Below are positions 21,567 through 32,479 of a stretch of DNA of 64,000 nt, one piece after another. The notes under the pieces were generated by a model. It was not told the DNA's origin. It did no database searches and saw nothing but the letters and a program-made list of their open reading frames with translations. The translations under genes were made by a program, and so were the position numbers. This DNA comes from Desmodus rotundus. Its lineage: Eukaryota > Chordata > Mammalia > Chiroptera > Phyllostomidae. The stretch spans positions 95,469,010 to 95,533,009 of the forward strand of contig NC_071393.1 of the NCBI RefSeq assembly GCF_022682495.2, written 5' to 3'. The stretch's first letter is position 1. Each line of letters begins with the position of its first letter.

Positions 21567-21744
21567 GGCCTAAACAATATAAGCAACATGTTGTTTAATA
21601 TTACTTGTTTTTGAGCTTTAAAAAATGCTATCAAACTGTATGCAATCTTCTCGGGCTTGCTTTTCTCGTTCAATATTTTGTTCTATGATTTTTCCATGTT
21701 GTTTCATACAGCTGTGGTATAGAAATTGGACACTGCTATATAAT

Positions 21745-21963
21745 ATTTTTTTAGATTTTATTTATTTATTTTTAGAAAGAGGGGAAGGGAAGTAGACAGA
21801 GAGGGAGAGAAACATCATTGCACAAGAGAGAAAGAGTTGCCTCCTACATGCCCCAACTGGGGACCTGGCCTGCAACCGAAGCATATGCCGACTGGGAATC
21901 TAACCGGCAACCCTTCGGTCCCTAGGCCAGTCCGCAGTCCACTGAGCCACAACAGCTAAGGCT
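21745..21963 (-). mobile_element. Ves-type SINE (type A)
   Basis: Minus-strand copy with TTTATTTATTTATTTTTAGA at the low end and a recognisable head (reverse complement GCCTTAGCTGTTGTGGCTCA). It contains an extra GCACAAGAGAGAAAGAGTTG segment. Confidence 0.9.
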
Positions 21964-22080
21964 GCTATATACTATTTATTATTGAATATACATAGTTTAT
22001 TTAACCATTCTCTTGTCAATAAACATTTGGAATGGTTTGAGGTTTTCTGCAACTGTGAACGGTGCCACTATTAAGCATTA

Positions 22081-22273
22081 TTTTTAAGATTTTATTTATT
22101 TATTTTTAGAAAGAGGGGAAAGGAGGGAGATAGATAGAGAAATATCAATGTGTGGTTACCTCTCATGTGGTCCCCACTGAAGACCTGACCCGCAACCCAG
22201 GCATGCGCCCTGACTGGGAATCGAACCGGTGACTCTTTGGTTTGCAGCCTGTGCTCAATCCACTGAGCTAAGT
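22081..22273 (-). mobile_element. Ves-type SINE (type A), head truncated
   Basis: Tail TTTAAGATTTTATTTATTTA, middle CAATGTGTGGTTACCTCTCA, B box GGGAATCGAACCGG; ends at CACTTAGC so the first ~20 bases of the head are missing or changed. Confidence 0.87.
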
Positions 22274-22321
22274 GTTCTTACACATGTATTTTATAGATGA
22301 TTGTTATACAAGTTATATGTA

Positions 22322-22442
22322 CAGGGTGGGGCAAAAGTAGGTTTACAGCTGTTTGTATGAAAAATAATACAATAATAATAATACAAGAATAAACTCTGTT
22401 TTGCATACTCACAACTGTAAGTCTATATTTTTCCCCACTCTG
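22322..22442. mobile_element. Palindromic Tc1/mariner-type MITE, copy 1
   Basis: 121 bases flanked by TA on both sides. The ends CAGGGTGGGGCAAAAGTAGG and (inverted) CAGAGTGGGGAAAAATATAG extend as inverted repeats for about 30 bases; the centre is (AAT)n-rich. Related copies are at 29578 and 61860. Confidence 0.85.
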
Positions 22443-22449
22443 TATTGAT

Positions 22450-23490
22450 TGTTATATATCAATCAAAGGAGCAAAGGCCTTAAAAAGACAGGAGGTAATG
22501 GGACCCAGATCACAGGTGGAAAGGATAGCCTTTGATAGGACAGTGTCCCACTTCTCTCCGCTCTAATGTGAAGGATGAGGAATTCAGCTGTAAGTGTGTT
22601 ATTAGGTTTGTGATAGGAAAGGATCAGAGAAGGTGACTGAATCTTTGCAGAGCTGAAGTTTGCCCAGGTAAGCACAATGGAAAAAAAGAAACAAGGAATC
22701 TGAAGTATTTGCAGGAAGTGATGAACTTTGGAATCTGAAATGGATGGAATAATGACAGGAGGAGACTGAGTGAAGGTGGAGAAGTCAACGAATCTGAGCT
22801 CTGCATGGTTCTAAGGTTTGTTTCCAGGAGAGCACTTGAGCAGGTAAGCCCATTGTGGTCAAAAGCTAGGCTGTTAAATTTATGATACTGGAGGCTGCAC
22901 CATTTCGGAATCATGCAAAGGCCCAGGATAAGAACAATGGACTCAAATCTCCGTCACTCTCACTACCTGGGGAAGTTAAGGGCCCTCCCAAGATTTTGTA
23001 AATATTCAGTGAGACCTAGGTTTCCAGGCTCATCTGGGCCTCTGATCTTCTAAATCTCACATGTTACTTTTGTCTTGAACCACTTTAGTGTAGGCCATTT
23101 CTTCAGTTTCAACAACAAGTCTCCTATTCAGTAGACACAGACTACTTTCTGGGGTTCCTGGAGAGAGGGTTACATCATATCTGGCAAAGCCCTCATCTTC
23201 AAGCCACTCTCCCACTCTTCTCTCTCTTTCCCATCTCCTCTGCTACTGAGACCACCTTTCTGTCTTTGTAAACTTGGAGCAATTGACACCCTCAGGATAG
23301 GAGGAGGCAGTGTATGTGGGTGCTCACTGACTATACTTTAATAAGCATTTTAATAAGTATTAATTAAAATGTAGTGTTCTTCCTAACAAGAACATTTCTC
23401 TTCCTTGGAGGACTTTAGTGTTTTCCATTAAGGCAGTAAACTGTTCTTTACCTCCATCCAGAATTTAATGAAAATGAAGGGTTATAAAAA
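22450..23490. other. Intergenic, no feature recognised
   Basis: Roughly 1 kb of purine-rich then pyrimidine-rich unique-looking sequence. Open frames here lack support. Confidence 0.45.
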
Positions 23491-23493
23491 GTA

Positions 23494-24132
23494 CAGTCCT
23501 ACACTTCCTAATGATGTTTCAATCAACAATATATACAATGGTGGTTTGATAAGATTATACTGAAGCTGAAATATTTTTATCACCTAGTGATGCCCTAAAG
23601 TTGTAGCACCAGCGGGACCTGGAGTGTGGCTATGAGGTTGGCTCGAAGTTGGCACTGCACATCCTACCTGACTTTCTTATGGGACTCACTTCTCTCTCCT
23701 TCCTTCCTTCCTTCCTCCCCCTCCTCTTTCTGTTTCTCCCCGAAAGTACCCAAGTGCAGTTGGGGAGGAGCCACGAGCTGATGGTCCAAAGACATACACC
23801 TCCCCCCAGGGCCTTGTACACCTTTCTGGGAACTTGATTGTCTTGGCACAAGACATTGCTCGTGTGTTTGTGGCGATGCTGGTATAACCAAAGCCAGCTG
23901 CGCCATCAGTCATATAGAAGTACTATACTTACCGTCGCGCTACAATTGCTTACAGTACTCAGTGTAGTAACATGCTGTCCAGGTTTATAGCCTAGGAGCA
24001 ATAGGCTATACCATAGCCTTTGTGTGTGGTAGGCTAATCTAGGTTTGTGGGAGTACGTTTTATGATGTTCACACAAGGAGGAAATCACACATCTCTCAGA
24101 ACATATTCCCATCAGAAAGCAGGGCATGACTG
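23494..24132 (+). mobile_element. Tigger-family element (Tigger3-like), deleted and carrying an insertion
   Basis: TA-flanked ends CAGTCCTACACTTCCTAATG and (inverted) CAGTCATGCCCTGCTTTCTG. Interior matches: GGTGGTTTGATAAGATTATA, CGTGTGTTTGTGGCGATGCT, TAGCCTAGGAGCAATAGGCT, AAGGAGGAAATCACA. About 240 bases near 23612-23850, including a (TTCC)n tract, do not belong to the element as I know it. Confidence 0.78.
23697..23716. repeat. (TTCC)n tract
   Basis: Short tetranucleotide tract CTCCTTCCTTCCTTCCTTCC within the insertion in the Tigger3-like element. Confidence 0.85.
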
Positions 24133-25045
24133 TATTTCCAAGGTGGGGTGGAGTTAGAAGCAAGCACTCAACCATTGGACAGATTGAGACCAGCACTATT
24201 TGAGTTTCATGTCTCACATTTTCTAATTATTTCTTCTGTGTTCCCCAAAATAAGGAATTTTGCAATTCTGAAAAATATTTGAAAAAAAGAAAAACACATT
24301 AGGTAATTTCTGACTCATAATTTTAAAATGTTTTGTGTTCAGATGTTTTAGAAGAGCATTGTCACCAGACGAGGGAGCTGGGGAGCAGTTGGCTCCTCAA
24401 GCGTTTTCACAACCAAAGAGCATGTTTTAAAGATTCAAAGTTTAAGAGATGCTATTCAAAATATGGAAGAAATTTTCCCTGGTAGCATTCAAATGACAAA
24501 AGTTTCTTAACTGGAACACACAAAACATAAACTACAAAAGAAAAAGACCAATAAATTGGACTTCACCAAAATTAAAAACTTGCTCTTCAAAGAAAATGAA
24601 AAGACAAATCACAAACAAGTAGGTAGAATATAGTTGCAAATCATATATTTGACAAAGGACTTTTATCTAGAGTACATAAAGAACTCTTGCAACTCAATAA
24701 TAAGACAGACAACCCAATTCAAATGGGCAAAAGATTTACTTCACTGAAAAAGATAAATGGATGCCAAATAAGCATGTAAAAAGATGCTCAATATCATTAG
24801 TAGGAAAATGCAAACTAAAACCACAGTGAGATACCAGTACACCTCCACTAAAATGACTAATATATAAAAGACTGATCAGACCAGATATTGGCAAAGATGC
24901 ACAACAGTGCTGATGAGAATATAAAGTAGTATAATAATTTGGAAGTTTCTTATAAAGTTAAACATACCTACCATATAAATAAGCCATTTTACTCTTAGGT
25001 ATACTCAAGAGAAATGAAAACATAGCCATATAAAAACTTGTACAC

Positions 25046-25256
25046 ACCTGGCTGGTGTAGCTCAGTGGTCTGAGTGCAGGCCTGTGAACCAAAGAGTTAC
25101 TGGTTTGATTCCCAGTCAGGGCACATGCCTGGGTTGCAGGCCAGGTCCCCAGTGGGGGACACATGAGAGGCAACCACACATTGATGTTTCTTTCTCTCTC
25201 TTTCTCCCTCTCTTCCCTTCTCTCTAAAAATGAATACATAAAATCTTTTTTAAAAT
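25046..25256 (+). mobile_element. Ves-type SINE (type A) in L1
   Basis: CACCTGGCTGGTGTAGCTCA, B box GGTTTGATTCCCAGTCAGGG, GGCAACCACACATTGATG, tail TAAAAATGAATACATAAAAT. Confidence 0.93.
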
Positions 25257-25407
25257 AGCCAAAAAAACCCGGAATGAAATAATGACATAAATATCCATCT
25301 GAATAGATAAACAAATTGTGGTATCACCATAAAATGACATACTACTCAGCAATCATGCTGAATGAAAGTAGCCTGACTAAAAAAGAGCACATTAAAGAGT
25401 ACATACC

Positions 25408-25636
25408 ACCCTGGCCAGTGTGGCTCAGTTGGTTGGAGCTTCGTCCCTGTAACCCCAGGTTTGATTCCGGGGAACATACTTAGGTTGCACGTTCGTTCCC
25501 CTGTCCGGTTGCTTATGGGAGGCAACTGATCGATGCTTCTCTCTTACATTGAAGTTTCTGTCTCTCCCTTCCTCTCTCCCTTCCTTTCTCTCTAAAAAGC
25601 AATGAAAAAGTGTCCCCGAGTAAGGATAAAAAAAAG
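25408..25636 (+). mobile_element. Ves-related SINE (third subtype) with target duplication
   Basis: Head ACCCTGGCCAGTGTGGCTCA; the 3' end AAAAAGTGTCCCCGAGTAAG then A-rich is unlike type A. AAGAGTACAT occurs on both sides (about 25395-25404 and 25637-25646), a 10-base target duplication in the host L1. Confidence 0.88.
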
Positions 25637-25899
25637 AAGAGTACATGAAAGAGTACACGACATAAAATTCCAGTTACATAAAATTCTAGAAAATGCGAAG
25701 TGTAGTGGGGGCAATGGGCAGATGAGAGAGGGATTCTAAAGGGGCCCAAGGGAACCGCTGGAGGTGATGGATGTGCTCCTTTTCGTGATTGTGCTGATGG
25801 TTTCTCCACATACGTCAAAACCGTTCAAACTGAGCAGTTTCAGTGTGTGCCATTTATCTTATGTGGTCATGCCTCAAGAATGCTGTAAAAAAGATTCGA

Positions 25900-26275
25900 A
25901 GTCTAAGAAATGTTTTTAAAATCTAGAGGAAAATTCCCTCAATAGTATTTAAATTAGTGTGATTATATTTATTGAGCTCCCAGTTACTGAGGATATATAG
26001 CACTGAATTTGGGACCTGTTACCTTATAGGAACTGAATGAGTAATCATCTTCTGCCTTAATATTTTTCTACTGAAAAGCAAACAAAAACAAAACAATAAA
26101 AATACATTAAGAGGAAGAATAAAAATGGCCATGGGAATTAACTGATTATGTCATTTCATAATTGTTTTCTCCAGCAGTCTTAATCCCTCAGGGTGAGAAT
26201 GTTTCTTTTTATGTTTACATTGCAAACTGGCTAAATGGCCTGAAATAACACAAAGTAATTTCATGTGAAAAGAAA

Positions 26276-26328
<53 letters not shown>

Positions 26329-26730
26329 CAGTGAGGGTGGAAAGCTGTGACAAAGACTTCTGAGTAAAAGCCTTGGATTACTTTTTTTTTTTTAATAAGA
26401 GGGCATTATAGCACATCACAGAGTTTGTTTTAGAAACTTGCTAAAATTTTTTCCTTCTCTAAAATGGTACAAGTGTATATTTTTACAAGGAATATAGAAA
26501 AACACATGAGGAGGGTGGATTCCTTGGCTTAACTGAGTGCTCAGGTTGCTGTGGCAGGAGCCTGGGGCTGGTGAGATGCTAGACTGGGATCCTGTCCAAT
26601 CTTTGCTAATGATTTACAGTGTAACCCAACCTTTTCTGGCAACCAGCATCTTCTATAAAACGGAGATCCCACTGGCTCATATTAATGTGCCTCAAGATAT
26701 TGTTTACAGGATTTGGTCAGAAGGTGAAGG
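25900..26730. other. Intergenic, no gene recognised
   Basis: AT-rich, with an (AT)n tract at 26279-26325. Nothing else recognised. Confidence 0.45.
26279..26325. repeat. (TA)n microsatellite
   Basis: 47 bases of uninterrupted TA. Confidence 0.97.
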
Positions 26731-27221
26731 GGGAGAATTACTCATTTGACAAATATTTATTGTGTATGTGCCAGGCATGGCTCTCGGAGCCAGCGATGAG
26801 ACAGGGAGCAAGATAAATGAGATCCATCTCTTACGATGGGGAATCAGAAAATAAATAAGTAAATAAATGAAGATAATAAAAGAAGAAAATAAAATGGCAA
26901 CATGACAGAAAGTGATTAGAGGAACAATGTAGAAAGGGTGAAGAAGTGACATTTGGGCAGAGTCCTTATAGCAAGAAGGGGGCAGCCAAGCAAAGGGCTC
27001 AGGAAAGACTGCTCCAAACTGAGAAAACAGCAAGAAGCCCAAAGGCCCCGAGGCGAGAACAAGCAGACTTGTTCAGGAGGAAAGAAGGTCAAGGTGGCCA
27101 GAGTTTGGCAACAACGGTGGGGAAATAGGATGAAATGAGGTATGGAGGAGGCAGAACTGGAAAGTTCTGATAAGGTTTTTGCAGATGGGTCCACTGGGGG
27201 ACCTTAAGCAGTACGCTAATG

Positions 27222-27641
27222 TTTGCTTGGCTTCTGTTTTTGTTTTTTCTTTCCTATCAGAATGGGTAAAATGAAATAGTGACACCACCATATGCTAGTT
27301 GTCGGTGGAAGGCGAGAAAGGCACCAGGTGTTAGACCAGTGGGGGCAGACTGGACCCTGATTCAGCAACCTTGGTACTTGAGTTCTGGCTAAGAAAGAAT
27401 TCAGAGGCAAGCCTCAAACTATAAGAGAAAGTTTATTTAGAAAGTCACAGAGGTAGAAAGAGAGAGCTGTAGAAGAAATGGGCTCAGGAAACAAGTTACA
27501 GAAGCAAAAGAAGGGCCCTTGGAGCTTAGGAGAGGGAAAGGGAAAGGTAAGGCACCTGGGCAGGGGCAGGGAGGGGAGAAGAAGGGCAAGGGAAAGGCTC
27601 TGGCATGCTCCCTGGGAGGAAGAGCCACCCTAATGTTTGTT
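27222..27641 (-). mobile_element. Probable solo LTR of an endogenous retrovirus, antisense
   Basis: About 420 bases interrupt the L2 and are bounded by a repeated CTAATGTTTG (27212-27221 and about 27632-27641). On the minus strand a pyrimidine-rich part is followed by AATAAA (plus TTTATT near 27432) and then a GAATTC/TCAGGGTCC-rich stretch, the layout of an LTR U3-R-U5. No retroviral coding sequence is present. A 10-base flank repeat is longer than usual for an LTR, so the boundaries are uncertain. Confidence 0.45.
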
Positions 27642-27776
27642 TTTTAAGATCTTCTAATTGTGTGGAGAATGGACCATCAGGAGGCCAGTTGGAAAGCAGA
27701 GGGCTGGTTAAAATTATATATTTGAAGATAGAACTTAAAGTCAGACTCAACGCTGATGGTTGCAGCATTTAGGGCA

Positions 27777-27988
27777 CAGGTGGCAAACACAAGGCCCACA
27801 GGCTGAATCTGGGCTTCCACCTTGTTTTATCTGGTCCAGCACCTTGTTTCCACCCAGGGGCAGTACCGAGCTCTCACTTAGCTGTTAAGGAGTAGTTACA
27901 TTTATACAGTCCTAAAATTACATTCGGCCCTTTGAAGGCAACCCCGAGGCTGATGTGGACCCCAGTAAAAATGAGTTTGATACCCTTG
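27777..27988. mobile_element. hAT-type MITE
   Basis: Left end CAGGTGGCAAACACAAGGCC and right end GAGTTTGATACCCTTG (inverted: CAAGGGTATCAAACTC) form imperfect terminal repeats. Flanks read TTTAGGGCA and TTTAGAGCA, a probable 8-base-class target duplication as in hAT elements. No transposase remains. It sits inside the antisense L2. Confidence 0.75.
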
Positions 27989-29104
27989 GTTTAGAGCAAG
28001 AGAACAAATGGAAGCCCAAACCCCAATGCTCATATGTGTGAGTTATAAATTAAGCTACAGATCATTAAATAACATATCTTCTATCCTCCTATCTTGAAAA
28101 ATATACTTTCAAACAATGTGGAAGTCCACGTTGGAATTTAGATTTCTAAGATTCCTTGGAATGCTGTAATGGAACAAGGGGAGAGCTGGCCCCCTCACTT
28201 TCCTTCCTCTGCCTGTTCTCTCTCCTTTTCCCACCTCCAACTCCTTCCTACACTGCAAGGAACTTCACCTTCAGGTACATGGAAATCCAGCTCACCAGCC
28301 AAGCTCTGTCCACACATTCTTAGCAAAAAGGTCCTTTTCTCATCCCTTGGGGCTAGAGGAGACTGTGCCTGAGCGCAGGGCGTCACTCTGCCCTCAGGAG
28401 GATGGACCAGGGGAAGAGGCCCCTGCAGGCCCTGGGAGCAAGCTCTGTTTAGGCATGGAATTCTGGAGTCTTGGGTGGCCAGAGAATGGTCTAGAAGAGA
28501 AACCACAGGCTCTGTGCAAGCATGACCCCTTGGCCCTGTAGACCTCACAATGCGAGCAGGGGTGTGACCAGAGAAGGACCATAGTGGAGCCTCAGAAGCC
28601 ACCGCTGAGAACAGGGCCTCAGAATTTTATGATCGGGTGGATGTGGATAGTGCTGGATAGAGAGGAATCAAGGTGGTTCTAGTGGGTAAGGGAGTGGAAT
28701 CAAGTGCTCTAGTTTAGATGTTTTCAGTGTGAGATGCCCATTGATATACCCAAGTAGAAGTTCCAGGGAGGCAGTTGGCCATGTGTGTCTGAAACAGGAG
28801 GAGAGGTCTAGCCAGAAGTACTAATAACATTGGGAGCTCATCGACATGTATTGTAGATGGTAGAGGTCACCTAAGCAGAGAGTGTAGACAAAAAATGGGC
28901 TAATAAATGTTCATTAATGAAAAATACTGAAAAGCACAAAATAAAAAAAAGTCTCACCGGTATTTTCACCTTCTAGAAATAAACACTGTCAACATTTTGA
29001 GATATTTCCTTTGTCTCAACCTCTCTGTTTATATTGTATTAAACACACATAATATGTGTTTATGTTGTATTTTAATAATATAATGGTGCTCATAAGTAAT
29101 ACAT

Positions 29105-29280
29105 ACTTTTTTTTTAGGGAAAGAGGAGAAGTTGGGAAGAAGGAGAGGGAGAGAAACATTGATATGAGAGAGAAACATAAATTGGTTGCCTCTTGCATGT
29201 GCCCTGACTGGAAATTGAATCAATGACCTTTCAACTTTGCTGGATGATGCCCAACCAACTGAGCCACACCAGTCAGGGCT
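29105..29280 (-). mobile_element. Ves-type SINE
   Basis: Reverse complement AGCCCTGACTGGTGTGGCTC, GTTGGGCATCATCCAGC, CAATTTCCAGTCAGGGCACA; linker TGCATGAGAGGC shortened relative to type A. Confidence 0.9.
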
Positions 29281-29577
29281 ATAATATATACTTCTTATAA
29301 ATGCTTTTTCACTTACTATTTTCAGAACATTTCTCATGCCATTACCATTACATTTTTAAAGAGAGATTTTTTTAAACTAATGTATTGAATTTCATCACAT
29401 AGATATATTATAAAATCTTCTATTTTTGGACATTATTTTTATGATAATATAATTTACTGTTTTTTTTAACATACAGAACTCCAAAGAAGGAAACCAAAAA
29501 TTGCCCATCATCTTCCCACCTAGGAAATAAATATCTGTTGATGTTTTTGAAGAAAATAAAATAAAGTAGTACATATG

Positions 29578-29706
29578 CAGGGTGGGATAAAAGTAGGTTC
29601 ACAGTTGTGAGTATGTGAAACACAGGGTTTATTCTGAATTATTATTGATTAATTATTATATTATTTTCCATATGAACAACTGTGAACCTACTTTTACCTC
29701 ACCCTG
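29578..29706. mobile_element. Palindromic Tc1/mariner-type MITE, copy 2
   Basis: 129 bases. Ends CAGGGTGGGATAAAAGTAGG and (inverted) CAGGGTGAGGTAAAAGTAGG, longer arms TTCACAGTTG/CAACTGTGAA; right flank TATA, left flank TATG. Arms of about 33 bases match well, so this is the best-preserved of the three copies. Confidence 0.88.
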
Positions 29707-30069
29707 TATATTGGGCAGAAAAATCAAACAATGCAAAAAGTTACAAAATGAAACGTGAAAGTTTTTCTTCCCACTCAGCAATTCTTTTTTTCTAAAGGTA
29801 ATTACTGTTAACAAAATCTTCTAGTTCTTTCCAAGAAAAAAAGAACATTGAATTCAATAAGAGAGTAAACAAGTTGAGTATAAAATTAATTTGTGTCTAC
29901 ATCTTACTATGAGTAGTACAGAAATAAACATCCCTATTGTATATAAATCTTTGTGCATATATCTGATTATTTTCCTGAAATAAATTCCCAACTTTGAGCT
30001 GTATGCATTACGGAGATTATATAAAATTGCTTTTTAAAAAAAAAAACAGTTTATAAACTAAATTTGAAT

Positions 30070-32470
30070 GGCATCTAGATTTGTCAGCTTTTAGGTTTGG
30101 CCCCAAATTCACAGCACTCAAAAGAAGTGTGGACTATGGGCTGTCCAAAGCTATTGAACTTATGCCAAATATGGTTTGACATCACTTGAAATTGATGGTA
30201 AGTATCAAAATTAGAGAAAGGGATGATAGATAAAGGGGAAAGAATTGTATTATTGTTATTTATGGCATTACGGAGATCTCGGTGTCTTTATAATTAAAGA
30301 TACTTGAAAATGCCATGGCCAAACTCATCTACTTGGTGTCTATCAAACAAAGTAAATTTACTTATGTACTATTTGGCAAGGCATCAAGACTATTTAAATG
30401 ATCGCTGGCCTGGGAATTGGGAGATATGTCCCTGTTCTACTCCTAAGTAGCTGTGTGGCATCAAAGGACACCATCAAACCCTCTGAGGCTCAGTTTTCCC
30501 ATTTATAAAATGAGATGACTGGACATCATGATACCTATAGTCCAAATCTAAAATTCGGAAAGGAATTCTGTCTTTCTCTGTATGCTGAAGCCCCACATCA
30601 TATGCCGTTCCCTGATCTAGCTATAAAGGTCTCTCTATTCAGAGAAAGCCCACACAGAAGCAAGGATAAATAACCATATGGTTCAGTAGTCATTATAATG
30701 ACACCACAAAACTATCATTATCATAACAATACTTTATGAGGCTATACAATTAAAACAATCTGGCACATTGCAGAGAAAAGATTTCTTGCTCCCCAGGAGT
30801 ATATAAAGAAACAAAACACACCAGTGTATCAATAATTATAGTTTATAATAAAGTATGCATAAACCCAGAACCACGTGTCATTTATGGTTCATCATTGAAG
30901 ATGAAATTCTTTCAGCTAATTCTTAGCTCTCTATAAGTTGACCTGACCTTTAAGTACGAGTGTGAATTATAAAAATGATTGACAGATTTAGGATGGCTCT
31001 GTATGTGTACATCCCATATATTCTTATCATAGCTCCAGACCACTGTGGTTCAAAGGGTCAGTTTCATTTTACATTTCCTGCTTGTCATCTTTGCAAAGCA
31101 CCTGTCAGGAAAAGGACGATTGCAGGGGTTTTCCATTGAACTGAGAAAGCTTTAAAAAATTTTTTAAAAGACCAATGATAACAAGAATTCAAATGAATGT
31201 CCTGGGAAAGAGATTTGTTTAATCTCAGACCAGATATGAGAATAAGAATATCCGGGATCCTGGACTGTGATTCAAAAGGAAGTCAAGACTTCCCTCTCCA
31301 CAGCTGCTGTCTAGGAAGCTGGTATGTCCAAGTGTATCTTCTTTCAAGGGTCAAAAACAAAGTGCCACATCTCCTCTCTGGAATGCCAAGCCAGGGCAAG
31401 GGCCCTACCACTCACTCCCCTAAGAAAAAAAGGTGCCCTATCTGTATCCTGTCTGGTTGAAGCCACATCCTTAGAGAGCAACTGAAATAGTATCATTCCG
31501 CACCTTGGTGAGGCATCTTTTCCTTTAAATGAAGGGCAAGTGACCAATTAAAGTGGCTCCCCAAATAACCCAGTGGTTTCACTGCATTCAGAATGTCTGA
31601 CATCCAGAATGAAGGAAGCGGATGTACCTCCTCTGAAGGGGAAAGGGGTAGTGTTACCCTTTACGCAGCTACTCAACAAAAACAGCTGCCAAACTCACAG
31701 GAGCTTAAAAACCTAGACAACGGATTCCTTAGCTATTTATTTAAACATTTAAAAAATTACCTTCACCCTGAACAGAAAGAATTATAACCAAAGGGACTTA
31801 ATGATAGTAAAGCATTTAATAAAGATTCAGAGTTCTCTCAGGACTTGAGATTTGGAAAATATAGTATTAAAATGAGAAATATGAAATAACTTTTGTTTAC
31901 AATAACTAGTTTTTTTTTATTTTGAATATCCCAATTGAACTTTTCATAACAAGAGAATAAAAGATCTTGATTCATAAGGAGCAAATACGGACTTGCCTCT
32001 AAAATAAAGCTCGTGAATTGATGATATAAACTTGAATGACCCCGTAATACAAACTGTGTGTGAGTACGGCTAAGATAAATGCGGGGCTCCATACTGTAAA
32101 TGGAAGGGATTCTCGAGCAGCGTATCAAGAATGGTTTTTATCATCTTTTCTAGTTTTTACCCACGTAATAAGCTGGTATTATTTATTAATTTTTAAAAAA
32201 CCAGCAAAATTTGAAACAAAACTAAAACGTTCAGAAGACATACATGTTTTAATGTAAGAAAGGCCTATATTGTTCTTTCCCTTTAGAAAGAAAAGCAGAG
32301 CAAATAACAACACATTTTGGTCATTCTGTCCTGTTTTCTGAGGAAAAAAAAACCTTACTGTAAGTTTATATAGTAAACTATAGTTCTTTTCTATAGTAAT
32401 TGCTTTATTGAAAGGGTAACACATATCCAGAAAAGTACATAAATCATAAATAGGACACACCTGTGTTTTA
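30070..32470. other. Intergenic, one MIR, otherwise unrecognised
   Basis: About 2.4 kb of low-repeat sequence. Apart from the MIR at 30395-30545 I see no gene or repeat; open frames at 31197-31460 and 31344-31547 have no support. Confidence 0.45.
30395..30545 (+). mobile_element. MIR SINE fragment
   Basis: CTCCTAAGTAGCTGTGTGGC and CTCAGTTTTCCCATTTATAA, AATGAGATGACTGGA follow the MIR core order. Confidence 0.6.
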
Positions 32471-32479
32471 ATGTCATAT

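Larger units (their letters stand above)
21200..22075 (-). mobile_element. L1/HAL1-type LINE, antisense, with Ves insertion
   Basis: TTTTTCCATGTTGTTTCATA and AATAAACATTTGGAATGGTT, GCAACTGTGAACGGTGCC are the reverse complement of an old L1-type ORF2/3' region. Interrupted by the Ves copy at 21745 and a large (AT)n tract. Confidence 0.6.
24440..25890 (+). mobile_element. L1 LINE 3' part (ORF2 end and 3' UTR), sense, with two Ves insertions
   Basis: TTGGACTTCACCAAAATTAA, GCAACTCAATAATAAGACAG, AAATGCAAACTAAAACCACA, CATACTACTCAGCAATCATG and GGTGATGGATGTGCTCC follow the end of L1 ORF2 and its 3' UTR. Many stops and indels; inactive. Ves copies interrupt it at 25046 and 25408. Confidence 0.82.
26735..28900 (-). 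mobile_element. Long antisense L2 LINE, interrupted by an LTR-like block and a hAT MITE
   Basis: The antisense L2 3' end is GACAAATATTTATTGTGTAT at about 26748. It continues AGTGACATTTGGGCAGAGTC, GCCCAAAGGCCCCGAGGCGA, then resumes near 27640 (GTGTGGAGAATGGACC, GGAGGCCAGTTGG, ATATTTGAAGATAGAACTTA) and again near 28715 (TGAGATGCCCATTGATATAC, GAGGCAGTTGGCC). The piece 28010-28690 between is not clearly L2 and is unassigned. Confidence 0.62.
28905..30060 (-). mobile_element. L1/HAL1-like LINE, antisense, with Ves and MITE insertions
   Basis: TCTAGAAATAAACACTGTCA, ATTTCTCATGCCATTACCAT, ACAATGCAAAAAGTTACAAA and AAGGTAATTACTGTTAACAA resemble the antisense 3' end of an old L1/HAL1 element. Weak but consistent order. 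Confidence 0.5.

Noticed and set aside
24440..25890. Processed pseudogene in the 24-26 kb block
   Set aside because: The sequence follows L1 ORF2 and 3' UTR, not a cellular mRNA.
28195..28602. 135-codon minus-strand open frame in the intergenic region
   Set aside because: No homology I recognise, no splice or start context, and it lies between repeat fragments.
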